From positions 1,922,001-1,986,000 of the forward strand of contig JAULJL010000038.1 of the NCBI GenBank assembly GCA_030761205.1: a DNA stretch of 64,000 nucleotides, written 5' to 3'. The position numbers and the translations under genes were made by a program. The notes beneath the pieces were generated by a model that did no database searches, was not told the origin of the DNA, and saw only the letters and a list, made by a program, of their open reading frames with translations. This document shows, in pieces, positions 40,390 through 51,418 of the stretch. The first letter of the stretch is position 1. Every line of letters starts with the position of its first letter. Source of the stretch: Fremontodendron californicum. Its lineage: Eukaryota > Streptophyta > Magnoliopsida > Malvales > Malvaceae.

Positions 40390-41333
40390 AAACCAAAAAC
40401 AGCTTCAAGATGCAGTTGTGCAAAAAACCAAGAAAATCCAAGAAAGAAGCACCGATCGACTAAATGGATGTGAATCTGTCCTGACAAACTTGTTTGGAGA
40501 TGGTGACTGGGTCGCAGAGAAAAAAACAGCACCAGAGATGAAAACCAGCAAATTAAGTTCCTTACTGATGATGATGGCAGACTAGACTACTAGAAAAGAG
40601 CCACTCAAAATGGGTTTTGTTTGCCTGCCCTTGATTCACCTTAATTTCCAGATTGTTGCAGATCAGGCGAATCGGGAACAAGGGGAGATCACAGAGGCAG
40701 CAAACACAACAAGCACACAAAAAACAAAAATCGATTTTTTTTTTTTTGACAGTGGGAATTCGGGCTTTAAGGGATTTTTGGGTTTGAGTCGATTTTTGGG
40801 AGGGTTTTCACGGTGAAACCTTGAGGAGGGCCAGGAGAAACTTTTGTGAGAATTCGGTAGCCACCCGACGGTCGTCGGAGAAGATCTGGAGGGTGGAAAG
40901 TCGCGGGTTCGAGCCTAGATCTAGGCTTTTTCGGGTTGATTTTGGGAAAACTAAGTGGGTATTGGGGTTCAGGAAGCCAAAATGAAGATTTTGGTAGAAA
41001 CCGGGAATTTTCTGGGTTTTTGTCGGCGACGAGGGGCGACGGTGAAACGGTGGTGCACGACGGAGGCGGAGGCGACGGCCGAATTCTGTGTTCTGTTTTT
41101 GGTTCAACGAAGCAGGCATGCCACAGCCCATGTTGGAGTTGTTTCCAGTGTTGTTTCAGAGCTTGTTGTCTCCTCCTCTCCTACCATATCTTTTTTGTGC
41201 TCTCTGAAACACCTGGATGTTTTGTTGTTATTTCCGGAAAAATTGAAAGCTCCCGAGTTCAAGTTGCCATCAGATTAGTTTAGATCAGTCCAAAACTTTT
41301 TCCGGGCAGTGTTGGCCGACCTCATCATTCCAT
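40390..41333 (-). promoter_or_regulatory. LINE 5' UTR / internal promoter region
   Basis: About 940 bases upstream of ORF1, GC-richer than the surroundings, with GGCGACG-rich sequence at 41025-41085. Short open frames on both strands (40808-41131, 40936-41283) have no recognisable content. Internal promoters of plant LINEs lie here by family knowledge. Confidence 0.5.
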
Positions 41334-41348
41334 AATGATATGAAACAT

Positions 41349-42690
41349 TGCAGCTACCTAATCATTTAATTTCTTCTAAGTAAGCCGCCATAGCAACAAT
41401 AATCTTCAAGTTAGAAGCTAATCCATTATTATTAAGCACCAATCTTCTAAGGAAAAACCAAATATTTGTTTGACTATTTTTTTTTTTTTAAATTATATCT
41501 TATTCATTCATATGTTAAGCACCTGGGTTATTATAATTGCTAAACTGGGAGAAGAACAAATGTCAACGCTTAATTTATAAATATGAGAGGTTAAAGAGGT
41601 AGTAAAGTTTAGATAAACAAAGATTATTAATAATAGGAAAATTATAACCAGTGTTTAGTGACATTCATTAAAATGATATTTTAAAAATATATAATTAATA
41701 CATTATTTTTTAAAATTTAATAAAAGTAATATATAATAAATGTAAAAAATTCTTAAAATAGTAATTAACTAAAGAACCATTGGTTATACCTATAAACACC
41801 AATTAATCGGACCCTTATTATTATTATAGATAAACATGATCGAAATAGTTGGAACTAAAGAGAAGTTGTTCTGACTTCTTGAGTGTTTGAATATATATAC
41901 AATCTCATATACAGCTTGAGAATTAAACCCTGAGCTAATTACTCTTTATCATCCCATGGAATTATTTAATTCAAAGAGTTAAGAAAGTTCATTCTAAGCC
42001 CCCCCCCCCAAAAAAAAAAAAAAAAACAGGAAAATTGAGTGAAAAAGTTTGTGAACACGAAACAAATTAAATGTGTGGTGATAATATCATATGGTCTTTT
42101 TATATGGTTTCTCATGAATCTCATAAAATAATCAATGATAAAAAAATCGAATCGAAAATTAAAATTTATCGATTCTTAATTTAATCGGTCTAATTGATTT
42201 ATTTAATTAAGTTGAAGGATTAAAAAATTTAATTTCTCACTACTTTTTTTTACAAAGGAGATCACGACTTAAGAATAAGAGAAATGATTGCAGATGTTGG
42301 ATTAAACTTTAAATTTATTGGATATCATCTCTAAAAAGTAGTTGTATGAACCAATTGAACTAAACTCGAATTTTCTATAATTATAATTATCTTCTTGATT
42401 TAGACTATAATAGCATCGATCAATACGTAGCATTGTTAAACAGATGAAAGCAAAATTTTCATTATTTTTGTTATATTCGTTCCTCAATTCATCAGAAATT
42501 GACTTAATGATGAGGATAATGTATACAATTTGAAAGTTGAAATCAAGTTTTCCTGGTCAGGAATATCAAAGCTAATTAAGAAACCACAACTTAATTTATA
42601 TCTATAAATCTTCACAGAATATTTATTGGGTAAGTTTATCAACTAAAAATTCTCTGACTTGAATATTTCGGTTGACAAGCAATCATTTTA
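41349..42690. other. GLOX unit B tract after the LINE, no gene seen
   Basis: Aligns with 21090-22046 and 28344-28480 of unit A. Includes a C10-A18 run at about 42000-42026. No coding sequence. Confidence 0.6.
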
Positions 42691-42697
42691 AATTATT

Positions 42698-42801
42698 AAT
42701 CATGAATTCCTGAAATATATATTTTATTATTTCCTGATACTATATATATATATATATAGTATCAGGAAATAATAAAATATATATTTCAGGAATACATGAT
42801 T
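42698..42801. repeat. Long palindrome (perfect over 88 bases)
   Basis: Bases 42706-42793 are self-complementary about 42749/42750 (ATTCCTGAAATATATATTTT on the left answered by AAAATATATATTTCAGGAAT). With one mismatch the symmetry extends over 42698-42801. The left arm matches the unit A sequence at about 28483; the right arm is new. A smaller palindrome, GTTGTGTATATA with TATATACACAAC, follows at 42804-42838. Confidence 0.9.
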
Positions 42802-43041
42802 TCGGTTGTGTATATATATATATATATATATACACAACATTCTAAATTCTGAAACCTAAATTTCTCAACGTGAGGAAAATGCAGAGAAAAAATAAATAAA
42901 CAAAAGAATGTTTGCAGAGAATGTTTAAAAATATAGAGTCAAACTCTATCTCATTCAATGAATAGAATTTTGGAAAGTCGAAAAGTCTTATTTTGTTGTC
43001 TCCTTAACAAATTATTAAGAGTTTTTGCTGATCAGTGTACG

Positions 43042-43321
43042 TAGAGGTGCTCATGGCCGGGCCGGGCCGCGGCCTTTTTTTTTTTGCCCAGGCCCGGGCT
43101 TGGGTTGCCCAGGCCCGCCCGTTTAGGCTCGAATCACTGTTCATCGGAATAAAAAATAAATTTTTTATTTTTTTTAATTAAAATTAAATAAAAATAATAT
43201 TATAATAATAAAAAACACTGTTCCGGGCCGGCCCGGAACAGCATTTTGCCTGCCCAGGCCCGGCCCGTATTGGGTCGGGCCTGTCGGGCCGGGCGGGCTG
43301 CCCGGCCCGTGAGCAGGTCTA
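43042..43321. mobile_element. 280-base hAT MITE with CCGGGCC repeats
   Basis: Ends TAGAGGTGCTCATGGCC and the complement of TAGACCTGCTCACGGGCC. 8-base duplication AGTGTACG (43034-43041, 43322-43329). GC-rich self-complementary arms enclose an AT core. Confidence 0.88.
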
Positions 43322-43329
43322 AGTGTACG

Positions 43330-43842
43330 TGAACATTTTTTTAAAAATTAATTAATATACTATTTATAATAAAATATTATATTGATTACCATAGTTGATA
43401 GTTTTATTCATATTTTTAATAAATTTAATGAAGATATTATTATACATAATAACCTTAAACAATGTTTGAAGGCTTAGCACAATTGAGTAATGCAGTTACT
43501 TTTAAGAGTTGGTAACCAACAGATTTGAATTCGAATCATTTGTAACTTATTCTTTTATTCCCAAACAGCAATTTCATTTGTACAAAAAAAAATATCTTTA
43601 AAACACTCGTTAACAATATCTAATTATTGATATATACCCGATTATTAAGATGACAAAACAGTTGATAGAGACATAAAAAAAAAAAAAATTAATGTTGTTG
43701 TCCCGATATTTTAAAACATGAAAATACAAAAGAAGATCGAGGCACCAATATTCCAAACATTTTAATTATTCATGAATCAAGTATACTATAGTTTAATTTA
43801 CATTTGCACGTCTTAATTTGTCAGCTATGTTTGATAGCGATG
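43330..43842. other. Unit B tract between two MITEs, no gene seen
   Basis: AT-rich, alignable with unit A 28800-29310. No coding sequence. Confidence 0.55.
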
Positions 43843-43850
43843 GATCTGAC

Positions 43851-44035
43851 TAGACCTGTTTATAGGCCGGCCGAACTGCGGCTCGTTTTTTATAATTAAA
43901 ATTAAATAAAATAATATTATTCTAATAAAAAAATACTGTTCCGGGCCGGACCGGGCCGGCCCGAAACATAAAATATCATGTTCAGACCCGGCCCAATACG
44001 GATCGGACGGGCTTCCCGGCCCATGGACAGGTCTA
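43851..44035. mobile_element. 185-base hAT MITE with CCGGCC repeats
   Basis: Ends TAGACCTGTTTATAGGCCGG and, inverted, TAGACCTGTCCATGGGCCGG. 8-base duplication GATCTGAC (43843-43850, 44036-44043). The empty site is seen in unit A near 29312-29325. Related to 43042-43321. Confidence 0.9.
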
Positions 44036-44043
44036 GATCTGAC

Positions 44044-44781
44044 CAATGAGTTCAATTATTATGAGAAATTATGAGAAGGTTCATGTCCCAAATCCTCATC
44101 ATATTATCAACAAAGTACAGTTTCAGATATTGAACCAATTTCTTGGTAAGTTTATGAAGAAATACCTAAATAAATATTCGATCTTTTATAGTATAAAATT
44201 AAGGTTATAAACTTTTTAAAAAGTTCAACGATATTATTTTTCGGATAAAATTCTTCTTAAAAGCAAATGCCAAGTTCAATTACGAACCCTGCAAATTAAG
44301 TCCCAAGTACCAACTTTAAAAGGATTGAGCAAACATAGTTGTAATTTGCAAGGATTGATCATTTCTTAAAATGAAAATAGTCGTATAATAGCAGGCTAGT
44401 TCAACCCAAATAACTTAAAAAAGAAGGTCAAAATTTAATGGAGAATTGAGAAAATATAATTTGCAAGTGTGGAGAATCGAATTTTAATTTTATTGGAATC
44501 TATCTTCTAAACTTTTAATTGGTAATCAGAAACTAATTACAGCTAATTTTGTTTCACCCATCCTTCAATTAAATAGCATAAAGTTATTAAAGTTATCATG
44601 ATTTTAACGAGTGGTGTTTTTATTTTTTAACAAAAAAATTTGTGTGAAATTTGAATATCTATGTTATTTTTCTTGATGGGAAATCGGTTCTTAAGATTTT
44701 ATTTTGATTTTTCGAATTTAATAGAAAAAACGCAATTGAAATGTGCATTACTATATATATATATATATGGATTATGCAAAG
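44044..44781. other. Unit B tract, no gene seen
   Basis: Aligns with unit A 29325-30045. AT-rich; no coding sequence. Confidence 0.55.
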
Positions 44782-45250
44782 GACACTATGCCAAAATTAG
44801 TTTTAAACATTATTTTTTTATAGCATTTCTCAAATGTTGCTAAAAATAGCAAAAGTAGACTTTGACAGCATTTTGCATATTGCTGTTATATATTATAATG
44901 GCCAATTTTAAAATTCTTAGAAGTATTTGACATGTGCTGTTATAAATCTTATCATATAAAAATACTTTTGGTAGCACTTATAATTGCTATCATTCAGAAC
45001 TTTTGCAGCAAGGGAAAAATGCATGCAAAAAGTCATGAAAAGCTGTTATAAAGTAGAAATAGCAGCATTTTGATAAGTGTTATTATAGATATGTAAAAAT
45101 GCTACTAAAGACATAAGACTGCGACCACATATACAACACATGAATAAATGCTATCTTATCTTACAACAACAGTTTTTTTTTAAATTTTCACAGCACTTTA
45201 GAATGCAGTTATATATCAAATTTGGCGTCTGATCAAAAGATTTTGAATTA
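44782..45250. mobile_element. Unclassified non-autonomous DNA element present only in unit B
   Basis: About 0.45 kb absent from unit A (which reads GGATTATGCAAAGGTTCAG at about 30031). The left end ACTATGCCAAAATT and inverted right end AGACGCCAAATTTG are loosely similar. The interior repeats short GCATTTTG, GCTGTTATA and TAGCATTT motifs. Exact ends and target duplication are not clear, so the superfamily is left open. Confidence 0.5.
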
Positions 45251-46580
45251 TTCAGAAAAAGAATAAGAATATTGTTGAGTTTCAAAACATGGGAAGCAGG
45301 TTAAAGTTATGTTTTTTTTTCTTTTTCTTTTTTGACATAGACTTCACTTCATGTTTTGGATTGAAAAACAAATGATAATCTTGGACAAAATACGAAAACA
45401 ATGCACAAGAAATGATTATAATATTTATTTAATTTAATGATCCAAATGAAGGAAATGTTATTCAAGTGATCATCAGTTTAAGATTAATTAAAAGCTTATA
45501 AAAAATACTTATAATATGAAAAGAATCTAATCATATCATAATGTCAAACATAAACTTCAACAAAAATTTTGATGCCACAATAAACAATAAAAGAAAAAAT
45601 CCATCTTAACCAATTAAGTCAACTTTTACTGTGAGATCAGAGATCAGATTTCAGACATTAATGACTATTAATTTACAAAAGGTAAAATGTGAATCTAGGG
45701 TGACCTGTTTAATTACTAAATTTGCAGTAATCATCAAACTGAGTTATGATGACTTTTTAAGAAAGGAAGATGTTCAGCGAACTTTTTATCATGAAAAGAA
45801 AAGGAAGATACTCAATGACATAATTTCAACAAGGAAATCAGAATGAAAGTTCTAATTAATACAAAGGTTAAACTTCATGTTTAACACAAGTTACCTTAAT
45901 CTATGAGCAAAAAAGTAGGATTATACAGCCAAGTATTTTTCTTAAGGTGCAGAGTCCAACTAGCTCCTTGAAAACAATGGATGGTATGACTCACTTGAGT
46001 GGTCAATTAGAAGAGAAACTGACAACTCTTCAAGCTCTCATGGCAGATTACTCAAGGCTTGAAAATAATGAAGACAAAGAAATATACTAGAACATTGCAT
46101 AAATTTCCACATTTTGTTCTGAGTTTTAATTAGGAGAAGAAAAACAACAATTTGGCATATCCATTTACTCAATATTTTTCTGGTTTGGTTGTCAATTTGA
46201 AGTACTAACTTTGGACTTCTGTCTCTGCAAAAAAAAAAAAAAAAGAGGTATTTTAGAATACCTCAATTCTACCAAGCAATATACTGATAATTTGTCCCTT
46301 CCTTTGATAGCATTTGATCCCTAGTTCTCAGTGGTTAACATGAATGCACTTTAACCATCAAGACACAATGAATTAAAGCTGATCCAAAGCATCACAATTT
46401 AAAATTTTTCTAGTTGTAGAAAGGAAAGCTAAAGCTGGGCCAATGGCTTTAACCCCACAAAAAAAATAGAGGGTTTTGGCTTTTTGGACTCCAGCAAACC
46501 CATAGGCCATAGGAATCATCAGTTCATCGCACAGCTCTTTTTTTTATTATTATTATTATTAAAAAGAAGTCTCTTTAATT
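45251..46580. other. Unit B tract, then unique DNA with a possible gene fragment
   Basis: To about 45735 it aligns with unit A 30050-30475. From there it is not shared with the other units. 45736-45846 ends a frame with FLRKEDVQRTFYHEKKRKI, and 45949-46090, preceded by an AG, reads MTHLSGQLEEKLTTLQALMA with a stop at 46088-46090. These have a coding look (charged, heptad-like) but I do not recognise them; they may be a captured exon pair. The rest is non-coding. Confidence 0.4.
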
Positions 46581-46588
46581 TTTAGAGT

Positions 46589-46760
46589 TTATGTTATTCG
46601 GATTCTTCATTTTTCTTAAAATATCTTTGTCTGATGTATATGTGGACTTAGGCATGGGATATCATCCTCCAAATATATGAAAAAACTTTTAAAAAATTGA
46701 ATATACCCGTATCAAATATATACTCATATCTGACTCTCATTCTCGATTCGGATAACATAG
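46589..46760. mobile_element. hAT-like MITE, CTATGTT family
   Basis: 172 bases. The inverted right end CTATGTTATCCGAATCG matches the left end TTATGTTATTCGGATTC. Flanks TTTAGAGT (46581-46588) and ATTAGAGT (46761-46768) are a one-mismatch 8-base target duplication. Confidence 0.7.
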
Positions 46761-46903
46761 ATTAGAGTATTACCAAAAATTGTTTTTGAAGTGAAAAGTT
46801 TATGAGAAACACAAATTTTCCATCAAATTACTATTCTATGTTAATGTGATAGAAGATGTAAACAGTTTTTTTTAACAGAAACATAAAACTAATCCATTAT
46901 ATT

Positions 46904-47317
46904 TGTTGAGAAAAACTTAGAGTAGATAACTCTAATTTTACCACTCAAAGAAGAAAGTTTAGATTTTAGGAAAACTCACAAATGCTCACACTTCACTCTA
47001 GACTACACTCTTTAGAGAAGAACTTCTTAGGAAAACTTAGAACTTTTATTGCTTATTGAAGCTTACTACTTGATGATTTACAAATGCAAGGGATGGGGTA
47101 TTTATACAATACCAAGACAAACACAAGCCACACAAATATAAAATCTAAATAAATTACAACCACCCATTGTTGTTTAATAACAACCACACATTTAAATCAC
47201 ACAACTACAACCACACATTTAAATCACACAACTACAACCACACATTAAACCACACAATTGCAACCACACATTGTTAGGCTTTTATTTTTCCTTGGGCTGG
47301 TATTGGACAATTTAACA
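46904..47317 (-). repeat. 3' LTR of the Copia element
   Basis: 414 bases, matching 51688-52101. On the minus strand a TATA-like TATAAATA lies at about 47105-47098. Confidence 0.93.
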
Positions 47318-48949
47318 CTCCCCCTCAATACCAGCTCTTCCTCTTTGCACCATGTTGAGTTGATGACGAAACATTTCAAATTTGTTGATACTCAAACCTT
47401 TTGTGAATAAATCTGCCATTTGATCATCTGTCTTGATCTGCTTCATCTCAATCTCTTCTTGTAGAACCTTTTCTCTGATAAAGTGATAATGCACTTCTAT
47501 ATGTTTGGTTCTTGCGTGAAAGACTGGATTTTCTGCCAAACGAATTGCTGACTGGTTGTCGCAATACAACGGAACTGCATAATCTACTGGTTGATGTAGA
47601 TCACTCATTAGTTGTATCAGCCACGTACACTCTTGAGCTGCCATTGCTGCTGCTCGATACTCAGCTTCGGTAGTTGACAATGATACCGTTGGTTGTCTCT
47701 TACTGCACCAAGAAATTGTTCCAGAACCAAGTTTAAACATGTACCCAGTTGTTGATCTCCTGGTGTCATGATCTCCTGCATAGTCAGCATCACAATAACC
47801 AACTAACTTACAGTCTTCACCTTTCTTGTACAAAAGACCATAATCTATTGTACTTTTCACATATCTCAGTATTCGTCGAACTGCTTCTAAATGAGGCTTC
47901 TTCGGATTTTGCATATACCGACTCATCACACCAACTGTATAAGAAATGTCAGGTCGAGTCAAGGTTAAGTAGATCATGCTACCTACTAATTGTCGATACA
48001 TAGTTGCATCTTCCAAGTCTTTGCCTTCAAGTGCACACATCTTGCCATTTGGTTCCATCGGTGTTGAAATTGGCTTGCTCTCGAGCATTCCAAACCTTTT
48101 TAGCAAATCTTTAGAATATTTTTGTTGACAGAGAAATATTCCTTCTAGTATGTGATCAACCTCTAGACCAAGAAAGTGCTTGAGTTGTCCAAGTTCTTTC
48201 ATTTGGAAACGAACTGATAAATTCTCCTTGGTTTGAAGAATTTCTGCCTCATAATCACCAGTTATGATTAAATCATCCACATATATCAATACGATAGCTA
48301 GCTTTCCTCCATTAGCTTTGACAAACAAGCTGGAATCTGCAGGTGTCACTGAATAACCACTATGAGTTAAAAATTCAGCAATCTTACCATACCATGCTCT
48401 AGGTGCTTGTTTCAATCCGTAAAGTGCCTTTCGCAGCTTACACACATGCTCAGGATGATTTTGGTTTTGAAATCCCAATGGTTGAATCATGTAGATTTCC
48501 CGATCTAGCTCTCCATAAAGGAATGCATTCTTCACATCCATCTGCCACAAGTTCCAGTCTTTGTTGGCTGCAAGGGCAAGTAGGACTCGTACGGTTGTAA
48601 GTCTTGCCACCGGACTAAACGTTTCATCATAGTCTAGCTCATACTTCTGAGAGAAACCACGAGCCACCAACCGTGCCTTGTACCTTTCAATCGACCCATC
48701 TGGACAATGTTTTATCTTGTAAACCCACTTGCAGGATATGGGTTTCACATCTCTTGGTTTTGGCACTAGATCCCAAGTCTGATTCTGCTCAAGCACAGTG
48801 ATCTCTTCTTTCATAGCCATAATCCACTCAGAACTCTGTGATGCTTCTTCAAACGTCTCAGGTTCTGTTGCAATTGGTTCTTCCACTATGGCTACATTAG
48901 CATATTTGGGATTTGGCTTCCGTGCTCTTGTTGTCCTTCGGATTTGTGA
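47312..48949 (-). CDS. Copia pol, 3' part: reverse transcriptase and RNase H
   Basis: Downstream part of the single gag-pol frame, after the premature TAA. The first Met of this segment is at 48886. Reverse transcriptase: CKWVYKIKHCPDGSIERYKA, QMDVKNAFLYGELDREIYM, and LIYVDDLIITGD with YVDD at residues 202-205 counted from that Met. RNase H: LVGYCDADYAGDHD, STTEAEYRAAA, and HIEVHYHFIREK. All key residues appear intact. The stop TAA at 47314-47312 lies in the first bases of the 3' LTR, so the polypurine tract is inside the coding region. It would be translated from this copy only by readthrough. Confidence 0.92.
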   Translation of the reverse strand, partial: SQIRRTTRARKPNPKYANVAIVEEPIATEPETFEEASQSSEWIMAMKEEITVLEQNQTWDLVPKPRDVKPISCKWVYKIKHCPDGSIERYKARLVARGFSQKYELDYDETFSPVARLTTVRVLLALAANKDWNLWQMDVKNAFLYGELDREIYMIQPLGFQNQNHPEHVCKLRKALYGLKQAPRAWYGKIAEFLTHSGYSVTPADSSLFVKANGGKLAIVLIYVDDLIITGDYEAEILQTKENLSVRFQMKELGQLKHFLGLEVDHILEGIFLCQQKYSKDLLKRFGMLESKPISTPMEPNGKMCALEGKDLEDATMYRQLVGSMIYLTLTRPDISYTVGVMSRYMQNPKKPHLEAVRRILRYVKSTIDYGLLYKKGEDCKLVGYCDADYAGDHDTRRSTTGYMFKLGSGTISWCSKRQPTVSLSTTEAEYRAAAMAAQECTWLIQLMSDLHQPVDYAVPLYCDNQSAIRLAENPVFHARTKHIEVHYHFIREKVLQEEIEMKQIKTDDQMADLFTKGLSINKFEMFRHQLNMVQRGRAGIEGEC

Positions 48950-51418
48950 TTATGGAGATGGTTCTTCCACTTCACTCGATCTAACATCTGGTTGATACAC
49001 ACCAGTTTGCAAAGGACTCTGGACTAACACTTGCTCGTCATCATCATCATCACATAGGTCTTCTACTTCATCTGAAGTTGATTGAAGTTGGACAATATAC
49101 TCTCCCATTTTCTGTTGTAGCATGTCTTCAAATTCTTTTGAATCTGACAACACCTCCTTTTCTGAGGACCACCAAGAAGATGCTTCATCGAATACCACAT
49201 TGCGTGAAGTGTAACATCTTCCACTCGTAGGATCACAACATTTCCACCCTTTCCTTTGTTTGTCGTATCCCACAAAGATACACCTAGTTGCTTTCTTATC
49301 AAACTTGCTACGTAAATGATCAGGAACAAATACATAACATACACAACCAAATACTCGAAAGTAGCTGACTGAAGGTTTCATTTTCCACAATTTCTCAAAT
49401 GGTGAAACAAACTCTAACCTTGGTTGAGGAAGTTTGTTGATCACATGGGCTGCGGTTCTCATAGCTTCGGCCCAAAATCTTCCGGGTACATTCTTTGCAT
49501 GCAGCATACTCCGACAAATTTCTGCAAGATACCGATTCTTTCTCTCTGCTACACCATTCTGTTGTGGTGTATTGACACAAGTATACTGATGACGTATGTT
49601 GCATTCTCGTAGGTATTGAGAGAATTCGCCTGAGCTATATTCTCCTCCATTGTCTGTGCGCAAGCAACATATCTTCTTTCCCACTTCTCCTTCAACTATC
49701 TCTTTGAACTCTTTAAACTTTGAGAAAGTGTCAGACTTTTCTTTCATAAAGAAAACCCACACATACCTGGAGAAATCATCAATAAACGTCACCATGTACC
49801 GCATTCCACTAATTGATGGTTGCTTAACGGGCCCAAATACATCAGAGTGAACTAACTCTAATGGTTCTTTTGCTTTAAACTTTGACTCCTCGTATGGCAA
49901 TTGGTGTGCTTTACCATATTGGCATCCTGCACAAACTGTGTCTGTTCTTATGTCAAGCTGAGGAAGTCCCTTAAACATCGACTTCTTCATCATCATACTT
50001 AGCTTGGAATAACTAACATGACCTAACCGCATGTGCCATAAATCTGCTGTATCGCTCCTTCTTGTCTTGTCTACATATGCTGACTCTGCTGACATCACGT
50101 AGACTGACTCCAGACGTCGTCCTTCCATCATCGGCTGTCCTGAGATTTTGAGATCAGGATATACCTTCACATCCCTTGGACCAAATAGAATATGGTGACC
50201 TGACGATATTAATTGTGCCACTGAAAGCAAATTTTTCTTCATGCCTTGGACATGGTAAACATCTTGTAGTGGTACCTGATTATGACTATATCGAGGTGCT
50301 ACTACCGTCTTACAGATGTGAGTAATCGGTAATCTTGAATTATCAGCTGTCACAACAATGCGATTTCCCTTGTATTCTGAGAGGTTCTGCAACTTCTGTT
50401 TATCGTCTGTCATGTGATTTGAGCAACCTGAATCGACAATCCAGTCATTCTCATAGTCAATTCGGTCAGCCGTTGTTACTGTGAGAGCTAACTCTTCCTC
50501 TTCCATAGCAAAAAGTGCTTCAGCGTCCCAATCATCTTCGCTTTTCTCCTTTGTACTAGAAGTAGCAGCATTGCTCTCAGCGGGCCTTTTGTTAAACCAA
50601 CAATCTTTTGCCATGTGACCTTTCTTGTCACAGTTGTAACAGTTACCTTCAAATCTTTTATTGTTGCTACGATTCTTTGAAGCTCCCCCTGGACGAGAGC
50701 TCCCTTCTCCTTGATGACTTTTTGTCTTGTCACCATACTTTTTAGATCCACCACCGACGTGCTGTTTGAATTTGCCTTTGCTTTTGTTGGTGTAGAGTGC
50801 TTCCTCTTCACTTTTCAACGAGACCCCTCCCATTTGCTTGGCCATAGATTCTTGACCAACAAGCAAATTTTCAAACTCTACAAGTGATGGTTGAGTTGGC
50901 CATCCTTGTATAGCGGCAACGAAGCTGCGATATTCGGGCCTCAAACCATGGATAATTATTCTTTTTACCCTGGTATCTCCAATAGCAGCTGTAGAATCTA
51001 AATCAGAAATTTCACGGCATAACGTTTTTACCTTGTGAAAGTATTGAGCAATCGGTATATCTCGTTGTGCAACTGATAACAATTCATTCTCAAGAAGTTG
51101 AAGTCTTGTGTCATTCTTTCTCGAAAAGAGTGCATCTAAAGTATCCCACGCTTCTTTTGGCGTTTCTAGCTTTTGTATGTGTTCCAACATTTCTTCTTCA
51201 ACTGTGGTCTTAAGGACAAACATGGCTTTACCCACTTTAATCTTCCATTTGCGCAAGGTTCCTTGAGCATCTTCTTGTTCGGGCTTCGTAACTTCACTAC
51301 CACCAACGACTTCCCAAAGGTCTTGACCTTGTAGGTAAGACATCATACACGTCTTCCACGTGTTGTAATTTTTGTGATTGAGCTTCTTGATTCCTCCAAC
51401 TACTTGAAGATCACCCAT
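48950..51418 (-). CDS. Copia gag, protease and integrase
   Basis: 822 residues from the ATG at 51418 (MGDLQVVGGI), about 270 bases inside the 5' LTR end. Order: gag with UBN2-like capsid region (WDTLDALFSRKNDTRLQLLE), CCHC knuckle CYNCDKKGHMAKDC (260-273), aspartic protease DSG (329-331), integrase zinc module (His462, His467, Cys496, Cys499), and integrase core with Asp526 (HSDVFGP), Asp589 (RTDNGGEY) and Glu625 (GVAERKNR). It ends at TAA 48952-48950 just after an acidic linker. The frame continues without shift into reverse transcriptase, so this is a single nonsense change in an otherwise complete polyprotein. Confidence 0.93.
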   Translation of the reverse strand: MGDLQVVGGIKKLNHKNYNTWKTCMMSYLQGQDLWEVVGGSEVTKPEQEDAQGTLRKWKIKVGKAMFVLKTTVEEEMLEHIQKLETPKEAWDTLDALFSRKNDTRLQLLENELLSVAQRDIPIAQYFHKVKTLCREISDLDSTAAIGDTRVKRIIIHGLRPEYRSFVAAIQGWPTQPSLVEFENLLVGQESMAKQMGGVSLKSEEEALYTNKSKGKFKQHVGGGSKKYGDKTKSHQGEGSSRPGGASKNRSNNKRFEGNCYNCDKKGHMAKDCWFNKRPAESNAATSSTKEKSEDDWDAEALFAMEEEELALTVTTADRIDYENDWIVDSGCSNHMTDDKQKLQNLSEYKGNRIVVTADNSRLPITHICKTVVAPRYSHNQVPLQDVYHVQGMKKNLLSVAQLISSGHHILFGPRDVKVYPDLKISGQPMMEGRRLESVYVMSAESAYVDKTRRSDTADLWHMRLGHVSYSKLSMMMKKSMFKGLPQLDIRTDTVCAGCQYGKAHQLPYEESKFKAKEPLELVHSDVFGPVKQPSISGMRYMVTFIDDFSRYVWVFFMKEKSDTFSKFKEFKEIVEGEVGKKICCLRTDNGGEYSSGEFSQYLRECNIRHQYTCVNTPQQNGVAERKNRYLAEICRSMLHAKNVPGRFWAEAMRTAAHVINKLPQPRLEFVSPFEKLWKMKPSVSYFRVFGCVCYVFVPDHLRSKFDKKATRCIFVGYDKQRKGWKCCDPTSGRCYTSRNVVFDEASSWWSSEKEVLSDSKEFEDMLQQKMGEYIVQLQSTSDEVEDLCDDDDDEQVLVQSPLQTGVYQPDVRSSEVEEPSP

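Larger units (their letters stand above)
35485..41333 (-). mobile_element. Full-length L1-type LINE (non-LTR retrotransposon)
   Basis: About 5.85 kb on the minus strand: 5' UTR (41333-40390), ORF1, ORF2, short 3' UTR and a short A tail (seen as T7 at about 35485). Target duplication about AATGATAGAAACAT (35471-35484), with a one-base variant at 41334-41348; the uninterrupted site is in unit A near 21075. The 3' end just before the tail contains GGATAA and TTATCC in hairpin arrangement. Confidence 0.92.
31808..45735 (+). repeat. Segmental duplication: unit B copy of the unit A locus
   Basis: Once transposons are set aside, 31808-33481, 33656-35484, 41341-42700 and parts of 42800-45735 follow the same order as 1-1093, 4811-5368, 20128-22046 and 28344-30475. 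Coding differences in the shared GLOX part are four silent changes. A further partial copy is at about 52415-54790. Confidence 0.8.

Noticed and set aside
40808..41283. Overlapping frames on both strands in the LINE 5' region
   Set aside because: GC-rich 5' UTR; no recognisable domain, and frames on both strands conflict.
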